Under the pieces are notes generated by a model. That model had not been told where the DNA came from. It ran no database searches and saw only the letters and a list, made by a program, of their open reading frames with translations. A stretch of 64,000 bases of DNA from UBA4582 sp038106185 (GTDB lineage Bacteria > Pseudomonadota > Gammaproteobacteria > Pseudomonadales > Azotimanducaceae), in NCBI GenBank assembly GCA_038106185.1, contig JAYODE010000001.1:1-64000 (forward strand), read 5' to 3'. The position numbers and the translations under genes are program-made. Positions 41,594 to 50,305 of the stretch are shown piece by piece; position 1 is the stretch's first letter; every line of letters begins with the position of its first letter.

Positions 41594-41602
41594 CGTCTGC
41601 AC

Positions 41603-42253
41603 CTACCCTTCTGTCAATTGGAAGGTGATCTTATTCTGGACGCCGGCCGTTTCAACCGGTTCGCCATCGACAATCTTTGGCTTGTATTTGAACTTCAGCG
41701 CAGCATTCTCTGCCGCTCGATCAAACACTGTATTCGGACTGTCAAAACACTCTTCTTCACTTCTCGCATTCTGGATCCAGCCACAATTCGCAACCGTGAC
41801 AGGATCTCTCACGGTACCTTGAGCGGTAACCGTAAACTCGACGATCGCCCACCCGGTCAAACCGCGCTGCAGGGCCCGGCGAGGATACTGGGGTTGAACC
41901 TTGACGATCGGCAGGTACTCGCCATCACTTATCCCAAAACCGCCGCCAGAGACATTGACGTTGACACTCATATCCACGTTCGACATTGAGAATCCCGTAT
42001 TATCTACTGAGACGTTAAAGTTCTGTGGTGGCGTTTCAGGAGGTGGCTCATCAGGGGGTGGTGGCTTCTTCGGCTTTCGGTCCTTGACGTTCACTTCAGC
42101 GTCCTGTTTGACACGCACGAAGTCCACCAGGTTACCAATCTTGTCATCGGTCAGCGCACTGTCCGCGCCGGCGATCAAAGCCTGCATAAGATAAAACAAC
42201 GCCAAGGTGACAAACACCCCGACAATGATTGAAAGTCCTAATCTAATAACCAT
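41603..42253 (-). CDS. energy transducer TonB (TonB2 type)
   Basis: 216 residues. Membrane anchor at about 4-26, a short proline-rich linker (KKPPPPDEPPPETPP), and a C-terminal TonB domain with QPQYPRRALQRGLTGWAIVEFTV and an NAALKFKYKP motif. It couples the proton-motive force from ExbB/ExbD to outer-membrane receptors. GGAGGA lies 6 nt before the ATG at 42253; the frame also has a TTG one codon earlier. The short linker is typical of TonB2. Confidence 0.92.
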   Translation of the reverse strand: MVIRLGLSIIVGVFVTLALFYLMQALIAGADSALTDDKIGNLVDFVRVKQDAEVNVKDRKPKKPPPPDEPPPETPPQNFNVSVDNTGFSMSNVDMSVNVNVSGGGFGISDGEYLPIVKVQPQYPRRALQRGLTGWAIVEFTVTAQGTVRDPVTVANCGWIQNARSEEECFDSPNTVFDRAAENAALKFKYKPKIVDGEPVETAGVQNKITFQLTEG

Positions 42254-42264
42254 CAACCGTCCTC

Positions 42265-42663
42265 CTACTTGTCTTCAGAGGCGATAGCAACCTGGCTGAT
42301 GCCAATGATTCTGGCAGCCTCCATGATTGCGAGCACCTTCTCGACTTTCGATTCACTATCAGCCTGTATAACCAGTCCGCCCTTTGGGTTTTCAGCCTGC
42401 AATCTCTCCATCAATGGCCTGACATTGCGGATGTCAACCTTCTTCTTATCAATCCAAATAGAACTGTCGGCACCAACGCCCACTAGCAAAGATACCGTTT
42501 TCTTCATCTCAGCCGTCTTCGTGTCCGGACGATTGATTTCGACGCCTGTTTCCTTAATAAAGGTTGCTGTAACAATAAAGAAAATCAACATGATAAACAC
42601 CACATCAAGCATGGGCGTTAAATCCGCAACCTTCTCATCCGACTCTTGAGTTCTTCTACGCAT
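42265..42663 (-). CDS. exbD: biopolymer transport protein ExbD
   Basis: 132-residue single-span inner-membrane protein. Its helix carries the proton-pathway aspartate in LTPMLDVVFIMLIFFIV (Asp about residue 19), and the periplasmic domain follows. Forms the motor with ExbB. AGGAT precedes the ATG. Eleven bp separate it from tonB. Confidence 0.94.
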   Translation of the reverse strand: MRRRTQESDEKVADLTPMLDVVFIMLIFFIVTATFIKETGVEINRPDTKTAEMKKTVSLLVGVGADSSIWIDKKKVDIRNVRPLMERLQAENPKGGLVIQADSESKVEKVLAIMEAARIIGISQVAIASEDK

Positions 42664-42751
42664 TGTACGTATCCTGATCTAACGTTACCGTCGAATATTC
42701 AGACGATGAATTCCACCGAATTTTGAGTTTGCCCTGCTATTAGCCTGCGAC

Positions 42752-43267
42752 CTAGTGGTCCATCGTCAAAGCATCTTCCATGAAGTCCGCTTCAGTCTGC
42801 ACTTTGGACGTAATAAAGGTGTTGGCAAGCACACCGGACAAGGTGGCGACCATGCCCGACATGGTCGGTATCGTCGCCATTGAAACGCCAGCCGCCATAG
42901 ATCGCGCATTACCACCGGAATAGGTCATGGCTTCAAAAACCTGGACCATCCCCGTTACCGTTCCAAGCAGCCCCAGCAAAGGTAACAGCGAGATCAACGT
43001 CTTAATAAAATGCATGTTAGACGTCAGCTTGGCGTTAACCTCTGAAATCAACTTGAGTCGAATCATGTGCGCATTCCAGGAAGTTCGCTCTGAACGCCCT
43101 TCCCAGTAGCTTAATGCCCTGCCCACATCCTGCCGGTGCTCTGTATTGATGAACATTGCTCGCTCAAAAATCAACGCCCACATGATGAAGGTTGCTCCGG
43201 CGATGAGATAAAGCACATCGCCGCCAGCTTCCAGGAACGTTCGTATAGCAACGAATATTGCTTCCAT
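42752..43267 (-). CDS. exbB: ExbB/TolQ-family proton channel subunit (ExbB2)
   Basis: 171-residue protein with three membrane helices. The channel block is TLISLLPLLGLLGTVTGMVQVFEAM, and the third helix MATIPTMSGMVATLSGVLAN. It is short, as are other TonB2-type ExbB proteins. It pairs with ExbD (42265) and the large ExbB-like protein TtpC, which ends 3 bp upstream. Confidence 0.92.
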   Translation of the reverse strand: MEAIFVAIRTFLEAGGDVLYLIAGATFIMWALIFERAMFINTEHRQDVGRALSYWEGRSERTSWNAHMIRLKLISEVNAKLTSNMHFIKTLISLLPLLGLLGTVTGMVQVFEAMTYSGGNARSMAAGVSMATIPTMSGMVATLSGVLANTFITSKVQTEADFMEDALTMDH

Positions 43268-43270
43268 GGG

Positions 43271-44638
43271 TTACTTACCTGCTTTCTCTGCATGCTCAGC
43301 GATGAGACCAGCGCTTTGTTCTGTCAGAATGTGCATGACCCCAGTGCTTCGGGACTGAACTATCGAGTGCAGCAGTACCGTTGGGATCGCGACAACCAGA
43401 CCCAGTACCGTTGTGATCAACGCCTGAGAGATACCACCAGCCATTGTTTTGGGATCACCGGTACCAAACAGGGTAATCGCCTGGAAGGTCACGATCATAC
43501 CGATAACCGTACCCAACAGACCTAACAGTGGTGCAACCATTGAAATAATCTTGATGAAGGCAATACGCGCTTGCAAAGCAGGTTGTTCCTTCAAAATCGC
43601 TTCATCGAGTTTCAACTGCAGGGTTTCCGCATCGATATCGCGATTTTCATGATAGACAGCTAGCACACGACCGAGCGGGTTGTTTAAATTCGCGGTCGCT
43701 GACTGCATTTGCGCGCGGACTCTCGCACCTACTATATTCAACGTAGTGAATCGTTCAGCTGCCAACAATAATGCGACGATACCCAGGGCGATAATCACAT
43801 ACCCAGGCGTACCACCCTGATGAACGCGCTCTTCCAACGTCGGTACTTGCACCTGTAGCGCCAGCAGTTGGCCGCGGGTCGGGTCCAAGCCGAAGGGCAC
43901 GAAACCACTCGTAGCCGCGTCCAGTTCTCCGGTTGAGTCTACAAAACGTGCGGCTGGCTGACGCGCCAACTCTTTGATGATACCGTTCTCGATATCGTAG
44001 CTGACGTACTCGCCATTGCTCACCAGGTTGAAGGTACCTACGCGAACGATTTCCTGTTCAACCACTTCACCATCTAATTTATTCACTTTAGCGGTGAACC
44101 GGCTGACCTTCGCTGACTCTGTCATTTCGCGCTGGAGCTCAAACCAGAGACGTTCGATTTCCTCAATCGTCGCCAGCTTTGAGCTTTTACCCATCGACTG
44201 AGCGAATTCACCTAACCATTCACCGCGACCTGGAAACTCCGCAGAAACTATGGAACCCTCGAAAACGCCCTGAGTGTCACCACTGACCTGCTGCAGAACA
44301 CCAAACAATTCGCGCAATGAACCCAAACGCTTGGCAAGGACCTCTGTCAAACTGGCCAGCGCCTGTTCGTTCGCCTCAAACTTCGACTCGAGCCGTTCGC
44401 TGCGTGCTTCCTCGTCGCGTTGCATTTTACGCGCATCATCCAGTGCTTTCTGCTGCTTGCTCTTGTCTGCCAGGAACTCTTTCTCACGCTGATCGTTGGC
44501 TTTCTTGTTGATCAGCTTGCCTTCCTTAACCAGTTGCAGCAGCTCGCCGAGGCTCTTCGCCGGAATTTCTTCTTCTGCTCGAGCGCCCAACGAAAACGTC
44601 AGCGCAAGAGTAATCAATGCTAGTGTTATCTTCTTCAT
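43271..44638 (-). CDS. TtpC-type large ExbB-related protein
   Basis: 455 residues. A signal peptide ends at RAEE. A long periplasmic region (about 22-270) begins with a charged coiled coil (KKANDQREKEFLADKSKQQ, EARSERLESKFEANEQAL) and is followed by a C-terminal ExbB/TolQ channel with helices near 280-300, 365-390 and 405-430, including SMVAPLLGLLGTVIGMIVTFQ. In Vibrio, TtpC is an extra component essential for TonB2 function. GGAG is 7 nt before the ATG, and the DUF3450 gene ends 2 bp upstream. Confidence 0.9.
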   Translation of the reverse strand: MKKITLALITLALTFSLGARAEEEIPAKSLGELLQLVKEGKLINKKANDQREKEFLADKSKQQKALDDARKMQRDEEARSERLESKFEANEQALASLTEVLAKRLGSLRELFGVLQQVSGDTQGVFEGSIVSAEFPGRGEWLGEFAQSMGKSSKLATIEEIERLWFELQREMTESAKVSRFTAKVNKLDGEVVEQEIVRVGTFNLVSNGEYVSYDIENGIIKELARQPAARFVDSTGELDAATSGFVPFGLDPTRGQLLALQVQVPTLEERVHQGGTPGYVIIALGIVALLLAAERFTTLNIVGARVRAQMQSATANLNNPLGRVLAVYHENRDIDAETLQLKLDEAILKEQPALQARIAFIKIISMVAPLLGLLGTVIGMIVTFQAITLFGTGDPKTMAGGISQALITTVLGLVVAIPTVLLHSIVQSRSTGVMHILTEQSAGLIAEHAEKAGK

Positions 44639-44640
44639 TC

Positions 44641-45417
44641 TTATTCTCCAGGCGCCGGAACGGGTAACTTGACGAGGTCAGCAGTTTGAGTCTTTCTTGC
44701 GATACGAATACCATCTCGAACACCTGCGCGAAACTCATCAGGCAGAATCGCCCAACCAGACGCTTCGGTGTCCCACACGCCAGTGACTTCACCATCTGGA
44801 GACTGGAATACCAGGGAAACTCGGCCCCACTTCAATAAATCAACCTGTCTTGACTTGCCATCGAGTTCAATCACGTCGGTATACGCCTCAATGGTAGAAC
44901 CGTAGGAATTTTCCAACTGATATGCCTGCAATACCTGACTGAATTTTTCGGCCACGCTCACGTCAGGCCGATCCAGTGTTTCCTTCAAAAACTCAACCCT
45001 GTCTCGACGCTCGCCGATCAGGAACGGTGTATCGAGCTCGATGTATTTGTCGAGGTTGTCAATCATGCGTTCAATCAGCGGCCCAATCTGGCGTTCAATC
45101 ACCGTGACGTTGTCGATTGAGGCGTTCAGCTCTGCCATTTCCGTCTCTTGGCCGGCGATCAGTCGTTCCTGCTGCTTGTTGTAAACCCTCAAGCCATCTA
45201 CGACTTTCATAACCTGCTTGTACTGAGACAAAAGATCACGGGTGTTGTCAGCTATTTCGTCAATCTTGGTTTGAGACTTTCGTCCATCCTGAGTTGTCGC
45301 CGCTCGTACGCCGAGCACTTCGTCCAGGGATTGAGCGCTGACCATGCCAGCCGAGAAAGTAGACAGGATGCTTACCGTTGTAACGACAAGTAATCGTCTC
45401 ATGTGATGTTCATTCAT
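44641..45417 (-). CDS. DUF3450 domain protein, first gene of the TonB2 operon
   Basis: 258-residue periplasmic protein: signal peptide (LLVVTTVSILSTFSAGMVSAQ), then a coiled coil (KIDEIADNTRDLLSQYKQVM and IAGQETEMAELNASIDNV) and a C-terminal domain with ENSYGSTIEAYTD and LLKWGRVSLVFQSPDG. These are the DUF3450 hallmarks. Biochemical function is unknown; it always accompanies TtpC-ExbB-ExbD-TonB-TPR. Starts at 45417 with AGGT 7 nt upstream. Confidence 0.88.
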   Translation of the reverse strand: MNEHHMRRLLVVTTVSILSTFSAGMVSAQSLDEVLGVRAATTQDGRKSQTKIDEIADNTRDLLSQYKQVMKVVDGLRVYNKQQERLIAGQETEMAELNASIDNVTVIERQIGPLIERMIDNLDKYIELDTPFLIGERRDRVEFLKETLDRPDVSVAEKFSQVLQAYQLENSYGSTIEAYTDVIELDGKSRQVDLLKWGRVSLVFQSPDGEVTGVWDTEASGWAILPDEFRAGVRDGIRIARKTQTADLVKLPVPAPGE

Positions 45418-45766
45418 GTTTATACCTATTCGGAAAAGGTTCTTTTTTATGATGCTCTAATCGCTCGTCGGTGTTTTCGCGCCAAACATTGGCACGGAAT
45501 TTCCCCTTGAACAACCAACGCCCACAGGATGAAGATGACCTGCTGGTTTGTCAAGGCACCGCCACCGTTTTAATCGCAGTCTTGGTGATTTTTTTTGCGC
45601 CAGGAATCCGTGCTGACAAATCCCAAAATTACTCATTGATGGACAACGCCATTGACTTTGAGACCCACTTGAGGATTTGGTTCCAGCAGGCACCTGACCG
45701 CCAGGGGCCACATCGCCAGGCACAAGATTGCCAGAAACAAGCTGATGTCTTAACAAGCACTCAAAG
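45418..45766. other. intergenic region with degenerate 15-bp repeats
   Basis: 349 bp between the dienelactone hydrolase stop and the start of the TonB2 operon, both read on the minus strand. Around 45688-45738 three or four 15-bp units end in GCCAG on the plus strand (CCTGACCGCCAGGGG, CCACATCGCCAGGCA, CAAGATTGCCAGAAA). On the minus strand TTGACA at about 45549-45554 could be a -35 for the operon, with a poor -10. No gene is supported. Confidence 0.55.
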
Positions 45767-46435
45767 CTACAGATTTTCGGCAAACAATGCCAGCGTTCGT
45801 TGCAGCGCCAACGATGCCGCCGCGGCATTATAGCTCCCTCGATGATCACAATTAAAGCCATGATCAGCGGCATAAACATACACTGGCACCGCCGGATGCG
45901 CGGCCTTGATGAAATCGACATCGGACAGGGGGATATGGGCGTCCAGGTCGCCAAAATGCAATATAGTGGGCACTGCTGGTTTTACCTCAAGCGCCTGACG
46001 GATACCTCCGCCATAATAACCGGAAGCGCACTTAATGCCCCGTATTTGCCCTGCGCAGAGCCAAGTCAGAAGGCCACCAAAGCAGTAGCCTACGACCGCG
46101 ACATTACCAAATTGTTGGAGATAATCAACGCTGGTTTGTAAATCCTGCAAAGTCACCTGCATATCTAACTTGCCACGCGCAATGGTTGCCCCTCGCGCGA
46201 TATCATCCTGGCTATAGCCTAATTCAACTTGCCTCTCGGCTCGATCGAAAATAGCCGGCGCCAGTGCTGTATAACCCAGACCGGCATAACTCTCACAGAC
46301 CTCTCGAATGTGCTGATTGACACCGAATATTTCCTGTATAACAAGCACAGCACCCTTTGGCTTTGCTGTCGGCTCAGCCAGATACGCTGCAAACTCAAAG
46401 CCATCAGCGGCGCTTAAATGAATAGACTTGCCCAT
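45767..46435 (-). CDS. dienelactone hydrolase family protein
   Basis: 222-residue alpha/beta hydrolase with a cysteine nucleophile: GYCFGG (Cys118), the acid in HFGDLDAHIP and His in AADHGFNCD. The N-terminal VIQEIFGVNQHIREV is conserved in the family. Homologs hydrolyse dienelactone in aromatic degradation, but no such pathway genes are nearby, so a general carboxymethylenebutenolidase or esterase role is as likely. Follows the PreP-like protease gene by 26 bp. Confidence 0.88.
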   Translation of the reverse strand: MGKSIHLSAADGFEFAAYLAEPTAKPKGAVLVIQEIFGVNQHIREVCESYAGLGYTALAPAIFDRAERQVELGYSQDDIARGATIARGKLDMQVTLQDLQTSVDYLQQFGNVAVVGYCFGGLLTWLCAGQIRGIKCASGYYGGGIRQALEVKPAVPTILHFGDLDAHIPLSDVDFIKAAHPAVPVYVYAADHGFNCDHRGSYNAAAASLALQRTLALFAENL

Positions 46436-46461
46436 GCCAATCTCCTACACAAAATAATCAT

Positions 46462-49386
46462 TCAGATTGAGTGAACGACAAATTCGGGACCCAACTCTCG
46501 CGCGCTGTTTTCATGACAAACCACAGCGCGGGCGCCAGAACCCTGCAGATATTGCCGGGCGACCCGCTTCACATCGCCAATGCCGACGCCCAGGATAGCT
46601 TGCCTGACCTTTTGCCGATGTTGAGCGCTGCGACCAAACAGGTCATTGTGAAAGGCCTGCCGCGCTTCTCCTGCGGGGGAACCTGGCGCATCCAAGCCGC
46701 TGATGATTCCCAGAATCGACTCTTCAATCAGATCAAAACCAATGTCAGTTCGCAACAGCCAGGCAACAGATTCCTCAAAAGCCTCAAACGTGGTCAACAG
46801 ATTCGGATCACGAAAAGAATAAAAGCGAAACACGCCATTGCCGCTGTCATGGCCTGCACCACCACCATAGGCACCACCCTGCTCGCGCAGGACCTTGTGC
46901 AGATAACCGTTACGTAACACGCCGGCAAGCACGGAGAGCGCTGGCGCATCTGCATGGTCCTCGGGCACCGTTGCAAACGCGCTGGCACAGAAGTTGACCT
47001 GAGAGGTCGTAACCCAAGCCTGGGATACCGGCGACATATCAAATTGGCAGCGCAGCTGACCCACTTGAGGTTGTCCTTGAAAGCTATCCCATACCTGCTC
47101 CACTCGGCGACTCACTGGGGCCAGTATCGCCTCGTCGGCCACAACCAGCAATCGTGGTTGACCGGCCAAGATATGCGCCTGCAAAGATTCCAGGTCAGAG
47201 ATCAACTGGTCAAGGTTATTACCCGCATCCAGCGTACTGTCCAGTTGTTTCAACTGGGTGATACCGGCTAAACCGCTCAAGTGGTGATTTAGGCGAGCGA
47301 CTGGCCTGAATCGACTGGCGGCAGCCGTCATCGCCAGTGTGTGCCCGCTACCGGTTATGCCACTCTCTCGTCGTACCCGCATCTGCTTCGCGACTTCTCT
47401 GACCCGTACTGACTCCTTGAAGTTCGGTGTCGTAAAGGTCTCGTAGAGTAACTGGACCATGGCGTCACTCTTGGCGCTTAAAGTTCTGCTCGACAAGGTC
47501 AGGTGAGAAAGAAGCCTATCCGGATTTTCCACGCCACCTCGAATCGAGGCATAGACACTGACGCCGCCAGTCACGCCGTGTTGAAGATGCTGAGTTTCAA
47601 GATAACCTCGCCCGCCGCTACCCACCTCGGACAGCAGGTTAGTGTAAAGGGGCAGCAGCCGCTGAAGCTCCATGGGTATGCTAGGCAGGTCGAGTACCAC
47701 TTGGTGGTAGGTCAATCCATTGGTGCCCGCCTTGAAGCCACTGAGTCTCAAACCTTGGCCAAAGCTGCTCTGCACGCCCGTCGGAGACGAGGTCTGTGCG
47801 ACGATGTCCGCAAGTCCGACTTTTGGCAGCAGGTCAAGTGGCTCTACCTGGTCCTGACGTTTTTGCAGCGCAAGCGTCTGATCGACAATGGCTATCTTCT
47901 GCTCAACACTCAGGGCATTTTTAATTACGGCCAGGCGCTCGGTCTCCGCCTTTCGCATGGCCTGATTAAGGTCAGCATCAGGTTTTAGTGTCAAACAAAC
48001 CCGATGGGTATTTGCCAGCAACAACTGCCGGACTAATCCTTTGAAAAAGTTAGGGTCCTCGATATCCTTCCGCAGCTGAATCAGCACCGCGTCAAGGTCA
48101 AGTACGGCGATGGGATCACCGCGATGAATCGCCGCCGACATGGTGGCGAATATTAGCTGCAACCCGTAGGGATATCCGTCACCACCTATCTCCCGCTGAT
48201 TAAGCTCCAGCTGATGCAGACAGGCTTCCAGATTTTCCTTGGGTACTCCATCTCGTGCGACCCGCTCCAGCGTCTCTAAAATCAAAGCCTCGACCGCCGC
48301 CTGCTGCTCGGGGTTACTACCCTCAACGCCGCAGAAGAAACTCATTTCCGAGTTTGACTCCTCAAGACCACTCAAAGGTGACGCACCGGCGCCAAGTCCG
48401 CTGGACTCCAGCGCTAATCGCAATGGTGAGGCGCTGGTGTCCAGGAGCACATCCGACAGCAGATTGCACTTAAGCAGCAGTTCCAAATCAGTATTCGGAC
48501 CAAGCAGCCAACCCATAACAATATGCGTCTTGTCCTTTAACTCGGTAATGTCGTCTACTGCATAGCTACTTTCTACCCGCTGAGTTTCCGCATAACGCTG
48601 CTCTGGCAGGATCTCAATCCTTTCGCTCAGGCGTTCGAATCGAGACAGCACCTTAGTCTCGAAACTTTCCTGCAGGGTCTGAGCGGGTATATTCCCAAAG
48701 GTCATAAAAATTGAATTACTTGGGTGGTAGTGACGCCGATAAAAACGCATCAAGCCTTCGTAGGTTAACTCTGGAATATGAGCGGGATCACCACCACTGT
48801 TGAAATGGTAGGTGCTGGTGGGAAACAGGTAAGACTTCAATGTATCGTACAGAACGGATACAGGGGCGCTGGTATCGCCTTTCATCTCGTTGTAAACAAC
48901 ACCCTTGAACGTCAACGGCGAGTCAATGTTCTCTGGGTCTTCAAACTCCAACCTATGGCCTTCCTGAGCAAAATCCAGCGGATCGAGGCGCGGAAAAAAC
49001 ACCGCGTCCAAATAGATGTCTAGCAGGTTGTCAAAGTCCTTCCGATTCTGACTCGCAAACGGATAGGCCGTATAATCACTGGAGGTAAACGCGTTCATAA
49101 AGGTATTGAGCGAGCGGCGAATCATCAGAAAAAACGGATCGCGTACTGGAAACCGTTCACTGCCGCACAGAACTGTGTGCTCAAGGATGTGAGCAACACC
49201 GGTAGAGTCTGCAGGCACTGTGCGCAGCGCCACCATAAACACATTTTCCTGGTAGTCACTCTCAAGATGCAGATGCATCGCGCCCGTACCCAGATGCTCA
49301 AACTCGTGCACCGTCAGATTGAGCGTCTCGATCAGTCGACTGCGTTTATGCTCAAACGCTGGATGACACGCGATCTGGTCGCTCAT
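46462..49386 (-). CDS. PreP-like M16C zinc metalloprotease (presequence protease family)
   Basis: 974-residue insulinase-family protease of the one-chain M16C type. It degrades peptides inside a closed two-bowl chamber. The inverted zinc motif HILEH (His66, Glu69, His70) is in STGVAHILEHTVLCGS, with the distal ligand in YNEMKGD (about 158). The second half holds the inactive pseudo-protease domains, with GGAYGGGA near the C-terminus. No signal peptide, so probably cytoplasmic. Its start overlaps the stop of the SDR gene (ATGA). Confidence 0.93.
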   Translation of the reverse strand: MSDQIACHPAFEHKRSRLIETLNLTVHEFEHLGTGAMHLHLESDYQENVFMVALRTVPADSTGVAHILEHTVLCGSERFPVRDPFFLMIRRSLNTFMNAFTSSDYTAYPFASQNRKDFDNLLDIYLDAVFFPRLDPLDFAQEGHRLEFEDPENIDSPLTFKGVVYNEMKGDTSAPVSVLYDTLKSYLFPTSTYHFNSGGDPAHIPELTYEGLMRFYRRHYHPSNSIFMTFGNIPAQTLQESFETKVLSRFERLSERIEILPEQRYAETQRVESSYAVDDITELKDKTHIVMGWLLGPNTDLELLLKCNLLSDVLLDTSASPLRLALESSGLGAGASPLSGLEESNSEMSFFCGVEGSNPEQQAAVEALILETLERVARDGVPKENLEACLHQLELNQREIGGDGYPYGLQLIFATMSAAIHRGDPIAVLDLDAVLIQLRKDIEDPNFFKGLVRQLLLANTHRVCLTLKPDADLNQAMRKAETERLAVIKNALSVEQKIAIVDQTLALQKRQDQVEPLDLLPKVGLADIVAQTSSPTGVQSSFGQGLRLSGFKAGTNGLTYHQVVLDLPSIPMELQRLLPLYTNLLSEVGSGGRGYLETQHLQHGVTGGVSVYASIRGGVENPDRLLSHLTLSSRTLSAKSDAMVQLLYETFTTPNFKESVRVREVAKQMRVRRESGITGSGHTLAMTAAASRFRPVARLNHHLSGLAGITQLKQLDSTLDAGNNLDQLISDLESLQAHILAGQPRLLVVADEAILAPVSRRVEQVWDSFQGQPQVGQLRCQFDMSPVSQAWVTTSQVNFCASAFATVPEDHADAPALSVLAGVLRNGYLHKVLREQGGAYGGGAGHDSGNGVFRFYSFRDPNLLTTFEAFEESVAWLLRTDIGFDLIEESILGIISGLDAPGSPAGEARQAFHNDLFGRSAQHRQKVRQAILGVGIGDVKRVARQYLQGSGARAVVCHENSARELGPEFVVHSI

Positions 49387-50147
49387 ATCAGATGCGCGCC
49401 TCCATCCAGGATAATGTGTTCGCCGGTAATAATGCCGAGACCAGCAATAAAAGCCACTATCACATCGGCTACCGATTCAGCTGTACAGGTCTTTTTCAGT
49501 GGCGCTCGAGCCTCTAAAGCCGCCAGCGTCCGTTGATAGTTTTCCTGACCCAAACCGGCTTCCAACCACTCGCCTTGAATAAATCCCGGACATACAGCAT
49601 TGATTCGGATTTCTGGCCCCATCACCCGTGCCAAGGATCGAGTCATGGTCAGAAGCGCCCCTTTTGACGCGGCATAGGCGACAGAGCTACCAATACCCTG
49701 GACTCCGGCGATGGACGCAACGTTCACTACCGATGCCTCGCCTGCGGCCCGCATGCCAGCTTCTGCGGCTCTGATCATTTGATAGGGGCCCACGACGTTG
49801 ACCCCATAGAGATGGAAGAAATCGGCCTTTTCCAAGCCGTCGAGCTGGTGATGAGGATTGAACTTGGTGGTCCCTGCGTTGTTCACCAGCGCGTTGATCT
49901 TACCCCACTTGGCCATCGCCTGGTCAGCCATAGCGCGACAGGCCAGATCATCACTGACGTCCGCCTGGCAGACCAAGGTCTCGACGCCCAATGCTTGGCA
50001 TGCCTCGGCGGTCGCTTCGGCTCCGCTTTTATTGTGAGCATAATTGACCAGGACATGGCAGCCTTTGCTGGCCAAAAGTTTCGCTGTCGCGGCGCCCACC
50101 CCCGAAGACGACCCCGTCACTATCGCCACTGCACCCTTCAGGTCCAT
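49383..50147 (-). CDS. short-chain dehydrogenase/reductase
   Basis: 254-residue SDR with TGSSSGVG, NNAGTTKF, NVASIAGVQG and the Tyr-Lys pair in YAASKGALLTMTRSLA, ending in the typical TGEHIILDGGAHL. GGGGAG lies 5 nt before the ATG at 50147; upstream codons to 50249 are not family-like. Substrate unknown. The ATGA overlap ties it to the PreP-like gene. Confidence 0.88.
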   Translation of the reverse strand: MDLKGAVAIVTGSSSGVGAATAKLLASKGCHVLVNYAHNKSGAEATAEACQALGVETLVCQADVSDDLACRAMADQAMAKWGKINALVNNAGTTKFNPHHQLDGLEKADFFHLYGVNVVGPYQMIRAAEAGMRAAGEASVVNVASIAGVQGIGSSVAYAASKGALLTMTRSLARVMGPEIRINAVCPGFIQGEWLEAGLGQENYQRTLAALEARAPLKKTCTAESVADVIVAFIAGLGIITGEHIILDGGAHLI

Positions 50148-50305
50148 ACTTGCTCCCCATTTACATTTACATTCAAAAAAAAGATTACATTGAGCCTGTT
50201 GACGCCAAGGCCAGCGACTCTGCTTTCGCGAATATGGCGGCCAGTGCACATGCCCTCGGGCTGATGCCGCATTACTTCACTGATTGGCACGCATGACGGG
50301 CAAAG

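Noticed and set aside
45457..45954. 165-codon minus-strand frame with a collagen-like PGDVAPGGQVPAG stretch
   Set aside because: Overlaps the dienelactone hydrolase gene; the Gly-Pro pattern comes from degenerate 15-bp repeats in the intergenic region.
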